The notes under the pieces are model-generated. The model saw only the letters and a program-made list of their open reading frames with translations. It had not been told where the DNA came from and did not search any database. The translations under genes were made by a program, and so were the position numbers. Shown one piece after another: positions 1 through 9,300 of a DNA stretch of 13,305 bases; position 1 is the first letter of the stretch; the number at the start of each line of letters is the position of its first letter. Source of the stretch: CAYUCJ01 sp049282265 (lineage in GTDB: Bacteria; Desulfobacterota; DSM-4660; Desulfatiglandales; Desulfatiglandaceae); contig JBAPTR010000007.1 of assembly GCA_049282265.1 (NCBI GenBank), positions 1-13,305 on the forward strand, given 5' to 3'.

Positions 1-468
1 TCCCATGGTGGCGTGATACGATTCTTCGTCGGTGCCGTAAAAACTGATCTTCATCGCATCCAATCCTGCATTAATGATCTTTCTCGATGTCTCGGGGAAC
101 AGCAGCGAAGCATTGGTCACGATATAGGTATGCTTTATCCCGCAGGTCTTTGCGAGCCTGATTCTTTCAGGCAGTAGTGTATCCAGAAGCGGTTCACCAA
201 ACCCGTGCAAATGCACAACGGGTTTGTGCCTCGCACTGGACAGTTCTTTCATGATCTTTTCGAACAATCCAAACTCCATGAAGCCGGGTTTCCGGGTGAG
301 CTTCTCGCGAGGGCACATGACGCACCGCGCGTTGCAGCAGTTTGTATTCTCGATCATGATCACGGATGGCAACGGAAGATGATACCTGTAGTACGGATAA
401 AAGAGCAGGGGGGTCTTGGCCAATGACAACAAACACCTGGTTGTCTTGTCCCGTGCATTGAGAATCAT
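1..468 (-). CDS. Radical SAM enzyme, N-terminal 156 residues (runs off left edge)
   Basis: The frame opens with ATG at 468-466 and stays open to base 1, so only the N-terminal half of a radical SAM protein is visible. Seen: the 4Fe-4S/SAM motif CX3CX2C (Cys45, Cys49, Cys52, reading CNARCVMC), followed by a hydrophobic strand and a GEP motif at residues 91-93 (HGFGEPL), which in this superfamily contacts SAM. Later segments (VTNAS; MKISFYG) match the next barrel strands. An AGAGG stretch precedes the ATG by a few bases, and the ATG overlaps the stop of the permease gene by 4 bases (ATGA), so translation is probably coupled. Many proteins of this style continue into a C-terminal SPASM domain with extra Fe-S clusters, but that part is outside the window. 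The substrate is unknown; placement at the end of a lipid-synthase operon suggests tailoring of the product or of its head group (inference). Confidence 0.85.
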   Translation of the reverse strand, partial: MILNARDKTTRCLLSLAKTPLLFYPYYRYHLPLPSVIMIENTNCCNARCVMCPREKLTRKPGFMEFGLFEKIMKELSSARHKPVVHLHGFGEPLLDTLLPERIRLAKTCGIKHTYIVTNASLLFPETSRKIINAGLDAMKISFYGTDEESYHATMG

Positions 469-1583
469 GTTGCCTCTTCGCTCAATGTGGTTATCATTAT
501 GCCAAGAACGAAGACCACGGCGGCGAAAATTCCTATGACCGCAGCATATCTGAGCGCGGCCGTGTTGTCCACAGATACCATGGATGCCCGGAGCCCCTCA
601 TTCACATAATAGAGAGGCAGTACTTTGGCAAACTTCTGCAGGAATTCCGGCATCATCTCGACCGGGAAAAAGGTCCCCGAGAGGAACATCATCGGGAACA
701 TAAGGGCGTCTGCAGCGGCGGCGGCGCTCTCCGCCTCCTTCGCGACGCGGGTGAGTATCATCCCGAGCCCGACGAACGCAAAGACGTCAAGCGCAACGAA
801 CACCAGGAGCCAGGCATTTATCACAAGGCTGACCTTGAACACACCGTAGCTCACGAGCAACATCACAATCGTGGACAGAACCGCGAGGATGAACTGGTAC
901 AGGACGTTCGACAGGATCCAGTCGGTACGGGTGATGGGGGTGGTGGACAGCTTCCTGATGACGCCCTTCTGCAGGAGTTCCGCATTCACGTTCACCGCAC
1001 CGAACAGGCTCGATGTCATCACCGCCATTGCGATGATCCCCGGGACGAAGAACTCGATGAACCGGTATTTCTTTGTAAGTATCGATGTCTCTGCCGACTT
1101 GATGAAGGGGGGTTTTCCGGACATTTTCTGGTTTATCCCGGCAAGCACCATGTTCAGGACCTGCATCTTGGTGGTCACCCCAAAGGAACTCGGGTCGTGT
1201 ATCTCCGTGAGGGTAACGAATGCATTGGGGTCGTCGAGCCCCATCCTGTGCATCAAGGACTCTTCAAAGCCTTTGGGAATAATGAGGACAAGGTTCCGCT
1301 TCTTGTCCTTGGCATACTGTGCGGCGTTGACGGCAGGGGCGACCTGGGTAATCTTGAATCTTCCGCTGAGCCCGATAGTCTTCACGAGCTGGGCGGACGA
1401 CGTCGTCTGGTCGAGATCCTGCACGTCCAGATTGAAGATTTCGTTGTCTCTTTCCATGAAAATGGTGCCGAATACGAGTATCAGGATCACCGGGAAGGCA
1501 ATCCTGAAAAACACGACCGTCTTGTCGCGGTAGAAGCTCTTGATGCTCACAACGAGATTTGCGACGACGACATGCAGGTTCAT
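465..1583 (-). CDS. ABC-2 type transporter permease
   Basis: This is the membrane subunit of an ABC exporter, 372 residues, usual length for the long ABC-2 permease type. Predicted layout by hydrophobicity: one membrane helix at about 23-43, a large extracytoplasmic domain of about 130 residues, then five helices at about 178-198, 223-250, 257-279, 290-310 and 347-367. The segment AELLQKGVIRKLSTTPITR (201-219) is the cytoplasmic coupling region typical of ABC-2 permeases, and FLSGTFFPVEMMP (300-312) is the family's hallmark near the fifth helix. The start codon overlaps the stop of the ATPase gene (ATGA at 1580-1583), and its own stop overlaps the radical SAM start, implying translational coupling. 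No periplasmic or outer-membrane partner is present. Substrate is inferred from context only: a lipid or lipid-like product of the neighbouring synthase. A drug- or antibiotic-resistance exporter is an alternative. Confidence 0.92.
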   Translation of the reverse strand: MNLHVVVANLVVSIKSFYRDKTVVFFRIAFPVILILVFGTIFMERDNEIFNLDVQDLDQTTSSAQLVKTIGLSGRFKITQVAPAVNAAQYAKDKKRNLVLIIPKGFEESLMHRMGLDDPNAFVTLTEIHDPSSFGVTTKMQVLNMVLAGINQKMSGKPPFIKSAETSILTKKYRFIEFFVPGIIAMAVMTSSLFGAVNVNAELLQKGVIRKLSTTPITRTDWILSNVLYQFILAVLSTIVMLLVSYGVFKVSLVINAWLLVFVALDVFAFVGLGMILTRVAKEAESAAAAADALMFPMMFLSGTFFPVEMMPEFLQKFAKVLPLYYVNEGLRASMVSVDNTAALRYAAVIGIFAAVVFVLGIMITTLSEEAT

Positions 1584-2533
1584 TCCGCCCCCCTTTCCCC
1601 GGCGGGGTCCTCGTGGAGAGTTTCGCCGGTGAGCTTCAGAAAGACCTCTTCCAGGTTGGGCTTGCGAACGTCCAAGCCGAGGAACGACGTCCCGCCCTCC
1701 TTGATGGCGTTTAGTACCTTCTGGACATCGTCCGTGTGCTCCAACCGGATCTTGATGTTGCTGTGGTTGTCATGGATCGGTTCGAAGCCAATCTTCCGGA
1801 TGATTTCAGAGGCTCTTTCCTCGACGGATCGAAGCGTGAGGACCATGTAATTTGCGTTGTCTTCTATGAGCTGAACGGGAGAGTCCATCGCAATGATCTT
1901 ACCCTTCGCGATGATTGCGACCCTGTCGGCAAGAAGCTCTGCCTCCTCCATGTAGTGCGTGGTGAGGAATACCGTCTTCCCCTTTTTCCTCAGTCCCAGC
2001 AGAACTTCCCACACCTCGCGCCTTGCGCGGGGATCGAGCCCTGTCGTCGGCTCGTCGAGGAACACGACTTCGGGGTCGTTCACGAGCGCAACGGCGATTC
2101 CGAGGCGCTGCTTCAAGCCCCCGGAGAGGTCCTTGAACTGCTCTTTGGTCTTTTCCTTGAGGTCCACGAGCTCTATCAGCCCATCGACATCGGTGTTCCT
2201 GCAGCTGAAAAGCCGCGAATAATACTGGATGGTCTCCCTGACTGTTATCCTGTCGAACGAGTTGAACCCCTGCGGCAGGACGCCGATGCGGGTGACAATG
2301 TCGCGTTTCCTTTTTGTGACGTCCATCCCGAGAAGACTCACCTTTCCCGACGTGAGCGTGCGAATCGTCTCGATGATCTCGACGGTAGTGGTCTTACCGG
2401 CGCCGTTGACGCCCAGGAACGCGAACACTTCGCCTTTCCTGACAGTGAACGATATGTCGTTGACCGCCAGCAACTCCCCGTAACGTTTCGTCAGTCTCTC
2501 GACTTCGATTGCGTATTCAGTCTCTTTGGTCAT
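1580..2533 (-). CDS. ABC transporter ATP-binding protein (DrrA/CcmA-like exporter type)
   Basis: The cytoplasmic ATPase of the exporter pair, 317 residues. All nucleotide-binding motifs are visible: Walker A GVNGAGKTT (41-49), Q-loop Gln88, signature LSGG (136-139), Walker B VVFLD with catalytic Glu161 (EPTTGLD), and the switch His193 (TTHYMEEAE). Residues from about 225 to the end form the extra C-terminal domain usual in DrrA-type exporters of drugs, lipids or polysaccharides. The partner permease begins in the stop codon of this gene. A 59 bp gap separates it from the PPTase gene upstream; that gap holds a possible secondary promoter. Ribosome binding is weak: the nearest AGAGG lies about 14 bases before the ATG, which is unusual and could mean re-initiation or a leaderless message. 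Family assignment is secure; the transported substrate is not deducible from sequence. Confidence 0.95.
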   Translation of the reverse strand: MTKETEYAIEVERLTKRYGELLAVNDISFTVRKGEVFAFLGVNGAGKTTTVEIIETIRTLTSGKVSLLGMDVTKRKRDIVTRIGVLPQGFNSFDRITVRETIQYYSRLFSCRNTDVDGLIELVDLKEKTKEQFKDLSGGLKQRLGIAVALVNDPEVVFLDEPTTGLDPRARREVWEVLLGLRKKGKTVFLTTHYMEEAELLADRVAIIAKGKIIAMDSPVQLIEDNANYMVLTLRSVEERASEIIRKIGFEPIHDNHSNIKIRLEHTDDVQKVLNAIKEGGTSFLGLDVRKPNLEEVFLKLTGETLHEDPAGERGAE

Positions 2534-2541
2534 GGATCGAC

Positions 2542-2570
2542 AATTTACCTCTATAGGGCACTGGAGTCAA
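2542..2570 (-). promoter_or_regulatory. Possible internal sigma70 promoter before the exporter genes
   Basis: On the minus strand, TTGACT (2570-2565; 5 of 6 to the -35 consensus) is followed after exactly 17 bases by TAAATT (2547-2542; 4 of 6 to the -10 consensus). Only 8 bases then separate the -10 box from the ATG of the ATPase gene, so transcription would start at or next to the start codon (a nearly leaderless message). This could give the exporter and radical SAM genes some expression independent of the giant synthase gene. Pattern match only, so confidence is low. Confidence 0.3.
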
Positions 2571-2592
2571 GATACCGGGTCCAGCCATCGCG

Positions 2593-3327
2593 TCATCGAT
2601 GTTGCCCATTCAAGAGGGCGATGGAAAGCCACATCTTCACCTGGGGAAACGAACGTACCCATAGGGGCCGGCCGGCAGTTATGGGTACCCGCACCAGGGC
2701 CTTCCCTGAGCCCACCGGAAAGGTATACCCGCCGTCCCCCCCTACCGACGGATAGACGGTGATTTGCCGCGGATCCACGAGATGGAACGCGCATCCCAGG
2801 GCCTTGACAACGGCTTCTTTGATAGACCAGAGAAGGGCCGATGCCTTTCCCAAATCTCCGCCCGCCAACCTTAGGGCATGTTGAAGCTCTTGTGGATGGA
2901 AGACCCGGTGAAAGGGGTATTCGCTCTGGAATTCATCGGTCCCTGCCACATCAATGCCAATATCAGACTCATCTCCACAAAGAGCAGCCCAGACTTTTCC
3001 TCCACCCTCGCTGAAGGAGATGGCCGGACCCCGATATTCTCCAAACAGGAGATGAGGCCTTCCAAGCAGGCCGCGGACCACCTGTAGTGGAAAAGCTTCT
3101 CTGTTGGAAGATTGACAGCGTTTCCAAAGAGGACTTTCCGTAGCCACAAGGTGATCCCACAGGGCGGAGACGAGGCGGTGCTTGTCCCCTTCGCCTTTCG
3201 TCCCACACCCTTTGAGGGATTCGTTGGCACATGGCATGGATGCATAGAAGACGGGTCCCCTTCCATGAACGAAACTCACGGCATGAACGGTTAATCCTTG
3301 GCAATCCTTTACCACATCCACTCCCAT
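2593..3327 (-). CDS. 4'-phosphopantetheinyl transferase (Sfp type)
   Basis: This enzyme transfers the phosphopantetheine arm of coenzyme A to the active-site serine of an acyl carrier protein. At 244 residues it is of Sfp/HetI-class size. Seen: the metal-binding motif GIDV with Asp126; a family segment RVFHPQELQ (141-149, equivalent to the RFF-P-E element); and the signature WSIKEAVVKA (167-176), which supplies Glu171 and the conserved lysines Lys170 and Lys175. SFSEGGG (104-110) stands where Sfp proteins have the NISHS-like strand. It lies 35 bp downstream of the synthase gene and is very probably its dedicated activating enzyme. Start choice: ATG at 3327-3325 gives a normal N-terminus, but the frame is open further upstream through CTG at 3366-3364, which overlaps the synthase stop, so a slightly longer, coupled start cannot be excluded. 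Confidence 0.93.
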   Translation of the reverse strand: MGVDVVKDCQGLTVHAVSFVHGRGPVFYASMPCANESLKGCGTKGEGDKHRLVSALWDHLVATESPLWKRCQSSNREAFPLQVVRGLLGRPHLLFGEYRGPAISFSEGGGKVWAALCGDESDIGIDVAGTDEFQSEYPFHRVFHPQELQHALRLAGGDLGKASALLWSIKEAVVKALGCAFHLVDPRQITVYPSVGGDGGYTFPVGSGKALVRVPITAGRPLWVRSFPQVKMWLSIALLNGQHR

Positions 3328-3362
3328 CTTTCCAGATCCGCCTCTTTCCGGGCCCTGAAGGC

Positions 3363-6300
3363 TCAGTCCGTAACCCAGTGCATCCGCAACCCATAAACCT
3401 CCATGATGGTGCGGCCTTGATCGTCAATCCCTCTGGCGTCCCAGGTGAGGCCCTCGTCGTCCTGCGTCCGCATACGGGCCTCCAGCGCTATCTTTTCCCC
3501 TGTCCGGCATATTCTGAAGAACCTCATCTCCCCGATCTCCATGGGAATCATCGATCGCCGCTCCAATGGGTCCGTAGCAGCGATATAGAAGCCAACCAAC
3601 TGTAAAAGGGCCTCTAAAAGGTAGGGAGAGTATTGGTACCGGGCGTTCTGCAGATTTGCGAAATCACTTGTCTCCCGGTAGGTGGTTCGGCCCCGCACCA
3701 CCCCCGGACCTGCACCGTCAAGGAACTCCATCACGCGATATCTGCCTTCAAGGCCGCTGCGGTCTTTGTACCATTTAAGTATTTTTTTATTATTCATGGG
3801 CCTCGTCCGCAGTTCGTCCTGCCGGACAGGAAAATCCGGGAGCCCCACCCCGAGATATCCTCCCCCTCCATCCCCGCCATCAAGGGCCACCTGGCCCTTG
3901 CAGTACGGGGTGAAGCGGTCGGTCAATCTCCCGGCGGGGGAGATCTCCTGTGTTGCGAGAGAGACCTCGCATAATACCTCCCGAAGACCGGTGCCGGTTC
4001 GGCGGCAGGAGATCCTGGAAGGCCGTGAAATCCCGGGAGGACATTGGATCATGTCCATGAGCCGCACCTGGCGAACTCCTCGCACCTGAAGGTGGGGATA
4101 CAGTATCCGGGCGGCTTCCATGAACGTCTCCAGAACCATGGCGGCTGAGACCAGAGGATGCTTGAGGAACTTGAAGGGTCTGTGATCCGCGATCCAAAGA
4201 TCCTTCTCCAGGGAGAAGGATCTAAAGGCCTCCAGTTCTTCCCGGCGGATGTCCAGGAAGGATATCCTTTCTATCATGGGGAAGTCCTCGGGGCTGAAGG
4301 ACACGGTGCCTCCATCCAGTTCGCCACCGGGCGAAGGACGGATTGTATCATTGAGCAGTGCCGTCCTCACGGAGGGCAGTCTCCTCATGAACATCACCCA
4401 ATCGTCTTCTGCGGAGGCTATAAAGAGCTCCCGGCAGAAAAGCCCTGCAAGCTCATTTACATGGATGTACGCCGCGCCCTTCCGTTTCATCAGCTCACGG
4501 ACCTCCGGATCCTCGGCCATGCCCGCCCCTTCGACAGGGGGAAGCATCAATGCCTTGAACCGGATGGAGCCGTTTTTTCGGTGGAGGGTTCTGAGTAACT
4601 CAGACATCATCCGATTGGCGGCAGCGTAGTTGGCCTGGCCAGTATTACCCTGGATCGCGGCCGCCGAGGAAAGGCCCACGAAAAACCTCAAACCGGCCCC
4701 CTTTGCAGCAGAGAATAGATTCCAGGCCCCGAGGAATTTGACGTCCGTAACCATGGAGAAATCATCCGGGGTCATTTGGCTTAAGGGACCGTCCCTGAGG
4801 ACTCCGGCGCCGTGAATAATCCCATCGATCTTGCCATAACGGCCTGCCACCTCGCCCATGACCGCGCGGACCGCCTCGGAGTCGGTCACATCACAGGTAT
4901 GGTATGTTGCCTCGATCCCTGAGGAGTGTAAATCCGCCAGGGTCCGGGCGATCTCCAATGCCCTCGGGTCGAAAGTGAACGCCTCGGAAGACGAATGTTC
5001 GGGGTGCGGATTTGCGGGATTGATGCCTGGATCGAGAGGGGTCCTCCCCAGAAAGACCAGGCGGGGCGTGAAAGGCGCAAGGCAGCGGGCCAGGTGGGCG
5101 CTGATCCCGGTTGCGCCCCCGGACATGACGACAACGTCTCCTGGGCGCAGATTCAGACTTGACGAATCCCCGAAGACCACCGGGGCTGAGCTCCCCTCCG
5201 AAGTGAAGACCCTTCCATCACGATGAATGTTCTCCACCAATGTGCATCCCCTGTCCAGAGCGCCGCGCAGCGCAACGCGAAGGTCGGTATCCCAGTCGAT
5301 TTCCAATGTGCGAAACTGGACCGATGGGTGTTCCTGCGCTGCGCTCAGAAAAAGTCCGAGCATCCCTTCCGCCAGCACCCGACCGGGAGTCTCGGTATCC
5401 TCCCTGGAATGAATCAGCACCACGAATTTCTTAGCTGGTGATTGAAGAAATGCCTTCAGGAGGAGAAAGAGTCCCCTAAGAAGCCGCGAAACATCCTCCA
5501 TGCCTCTTAATCTTCCCGACCCGCCTTGAAAGAGGTTGATGACCATCCCGGCAAGGGACGACAGGCCTGCTATTCTATCTACAGCCCGCAAGGCCCCTTT
5601 ATCGGTTCGAATGTCGTGGCCCTCTTCACCAGGACCGAAGTTCCCTTGCATGAAGTGCATTGGGAACGTGTCAACCCCATAATCCAGCCGGAGGATGTCC
5701 CCTGCGCTTCCGGCAATCCCGTCATCCGCGTCAGGTGAGAGAAGGAGGGCTGACTCGCCCGGGCCCAATTCCATGGGAATAGAGGCCGTCAACTCTACAG
5801 TGGCGTGGTTGAATACGAGCCGCTTTAAGCTCGCATCATCTTTTGAAGACTTCGGGATTTCATCCCGCCCTGGGTCGGGTTCAACAGCCTTGGCGGCTGG
5901 TTGCAGGCCGGCGCCTCCCTGCCTGTCGATAACCGTGGAGACCCTCTGGGCGATGTCCTTCACGGTGCGGACGCCTATAAAATCCTCCAATTCAATAGTG
6001 ATCCCGAATTGGCGTTCCGCAGCATCCATGATGATGGGGAGACGGCTGGATCGGATGGAGAGGTCCCTTCTGAGATCCATATCGGGTTTAATCTCGTCCC
6101 TATTGAATCCCGTAGCATCCATGATGATTCGAATAATCCTCTCCATAAGATCTTGGCCCTCAGACTCATCGCCTGGGGGAGGTGAAGTCTGTTGCAGAAT
6201 GGCAGGAATCGACTCGGGCGGTGGGGATGCCTGTTCCCCGGGAGAGACCTGCTTCCGGCCCTCGGGAGGCCCTGAACCCGCAAACATGGATTTGATAACG

Positions 6301-9300
6301 GATGATAGATTGCCTTCCTGAAATGTTGGGTCAAGTTCTTGGCGGATGGCCTCCAGGATGTTGGGCTTAAGGAAACGGCCGAAGGTCTCTATTGCGAATC
6401 GGTTGATTTCCCTTTGGATAATCCCCTCCGCCGGATTGGAACCTACAGGCCCAAGTTCCGACGGTCGTAACGCGGGTGCCGGGGTTTCTCGATGAGATTC
6501 GGGAGTTTTTCCGAATGCAGAAAGGGAAACAAACCTCGGTTTTTCTTCAATCTTCATATGACCTTGAACAAAGAGCTGAACAAGAGCGGTCTTGTAGGTC
6601 AGGTCTTCTGCGGAAGGAAGGCACGTCTGGATGCATGCCGATTCAGGAAACGTGTCTGCGATGAGATTGCTTAATGTTTCGCCGGGACCCACCTCCACGA
6701 AGAGCCTTGCTCCGTAGTCATTCCAAAGGGTCCGGACATTATTCATCCAATGGACGGTAGATTCCAGGTGGGCCATGAGGATTCGCCTGATCTCAACGGG
6801 ATCTGACGGATACGGCGCCATGGTCGTGTTGGAGATGACTGGAATCTGCGGGGAATGAAATGGAATGGAGGCAATGAACGCCTCGAGCTCATCATGGATG
6901 ACCTTCATGATGGGAGAGTGAAAAGCCATGCTGACCCGCAAGAGGGTGGCCCGATGGCCCATTTCCTTCAATCTTTTGCTCACATCCTTGACCGCCTCTG
7001 TGTTGCCGCTCAGGACGATCTGGTTCGGTGAATTGATATTGCCAATGTGGACATCGTCCCGTCCCTGGATCATCTCTTTCAAAACATCCAGGGGGACGTC
7101 CACTGCCGCCATGACGCCGGGGTCCACGTGCATGGCAGCGGCCTTGTCCATGCAGAGGGCCCTTTTGTTCACGATTCGAAACCCGTCCTCCGGGGAATAG
7201 ACACCGGCCAGGCACAAGGCGGTCAGCTCGCCCAAACTATGGCCGGCCATGGCCATAGGGTGGATGCCAAGGGTGGTGAGATGTCGGGCCATGGCATATT
7301 CCATGGCGAACATGGCAGGTTGCTGCCACCGGGTCTTCTGAAGGTTCTCTTCTCGATCATGGAACAATAAGTGAAGGAGGTCGAAGTCCGCTGCATCTGC
7401 AGCCCGATCCATCCACTCCCTGATGACGGGAAAGGACTCGTAGAGATCCCGTCCCATTCCTACATACTGTGACCCCTGTCCGGGAAATACAAAGGCGAGT
7501 GGCAGGACCGGCAGATCCTCGCGGCTCATGAAAATCCTCTGTTGCGCCAGGGGTCTCAACGCCTTGGGTGAGGCGATTCCGGATTCGGCAAGGGAGTCCG
7601 ATCTCTCGATGACCTTGAGCGCCTCCTCTTCGGATTGCGCCACAACGGCCATCCGGCACTTACGGCCGTCCATCTCGGTCCGGAAGAAAGAGACGCCCCG
7701 GAGCGTCGGAGGGCCGCTCACCTTCTCTCGATCGGGACCGGGTTCTTTGCCCGGTGAGACCAGGATCGTATCCCTTTCATCCATGGCCTGCTCCACCTGC
7801 ACAACGTAGTTGGAACCTCCAAACCCGAAGGCGTTGACCTGAAGCCTTTTGGGCTGTGTGTCCCTGCTCTTCCAATCAAGCGGCTCCGGGGCGATGAGGA
7901 GCCCCGATCCTTCCAGGTCGATTTCCGGGTCCGGATGCCTATAATTGAGGGTAGGAGGGAAAATCCCCGCTTTCATGGCCGTGACTCCTCGAATGAGGCT
8001 GTTAATACCCGAGGCGCCCAGTGTATGTCCGATCTGGGATTTAAATGAGGTGATCATGGTGCGCTTGGAGGAATTGAATACGGCCTTCAAGGCACGGGCT
8101 TCCTCCACGTCCCCCTGCCGGGTGCTCGTGGCATGGCATTCCACCAGGTCCACTGCATCGGGCCCATAGGGTATCCCTCGGAAAGAGGCGCGTATGGCCA
8201 TCTGTTGGGTGACATTGGAGGACTCCACCATACCCAGATGGTTGTTGCTCGCTCCCATGCCGGTGACGACGGCGTGGACAAGGGCCCCTCTGGCGCGGGC
8301 CAGGCCTTCCCGCTCGATGACGATCATTCCCCCGCCTTCGCCGAGGACCATCCCGTCTCTTTCAGCATCGAAGGGGCGCGAGGTCTCGTGAGCGGGTCTT
8401 TCCTGTCCGGACAGTCCGTAGAGTGCGCCCAAGGCGGAGAATTCCAGAAAATGCATACGGGTGAGATTATCCTCGCCCCCTCCGACGATGGCTGCATCGA
8501 CGATGCCGCTCCGGATCATCTGGATGGCGCTATGAAGTGCTACCAGTGAGGTCGCGCACGCAGCGGAGACGGCATAGCTGGGACCCATGAACCCATACCG
8601 GTTGCAGATGAAGCCGGCCGCTGCGCAGTTGAGTCTGCCCAGGAGTGTGGTGTCGTCCGGGGCCATGCGTCCGGCCTTCACCTCATGTTCGATAGCGTTC
8701 TGCTGGTCCGGTGTGAGGTGAACGGCCCTTTTGATGTTGGCGAGGATGTCATGAACGTGCTCCCTGATGATCAAACCGGGGAGGGTCCCCGCCGCCTCTC
8801 CCGAGTTCTGGGAGATGAGGACCGCGATTCGTTCGCGCGGGATGTCTGACTCCAGAATACCCGATGCCCGGATGGCTCTGTCCGCCAGCCACATGGTGAT
8901 CCTTGTGGCCTCGGTCATGGTCCGGAAATCATGGGGAGGTATCCCGAGTTCATTGCGGGATACCTTGAAGTCCAGGAAAGCGCCCACCTTGCAGTAGGTT
9001 TTATCCGGAACCTGCGGCCGGGGATCATAAAAAAGCTCGTGATCCCACCGCGAAGGCGGAACCAATGTGATCCCGCTCTTCATGGCCAGGCTTGCAGCCC
9101 AGACTTTCTCCGGACTCTTCCCCAGTGTATTGAGTATGCTCATCCCTGTGACGGCAACCCTTTCATGATCGTCTCTGTGGGGGCAGACCCTGGAGGATGT
9201 AGTTTCCATGGATAGCGACGTATTGGGTGGAGGTGCCGGGATTTTCTCGATCGACCCCACAACGGGTTGATGCAGCAAGAGAGGGCCTTCGGCCAGCTCG

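Noticed and set aside
194..436. An 80-codon minus-strand frame overlapping the radical SAM start
   Set aside because: The frame starting at 468 contains the CX3CX2C cluster and GEP motif and begins with an ATGA overlap, so this one is an out-of-frame shadow.
1736..2755. A 339-codon plus-strand open frame opposite the ATPase and PPTase genes
   Set aside because: It lies antisense to the ABC ATPase, whose motifs are complete; its translation shows no family motif and is rich in Arg/His/Asp as expected for the shadow of a coding strand.
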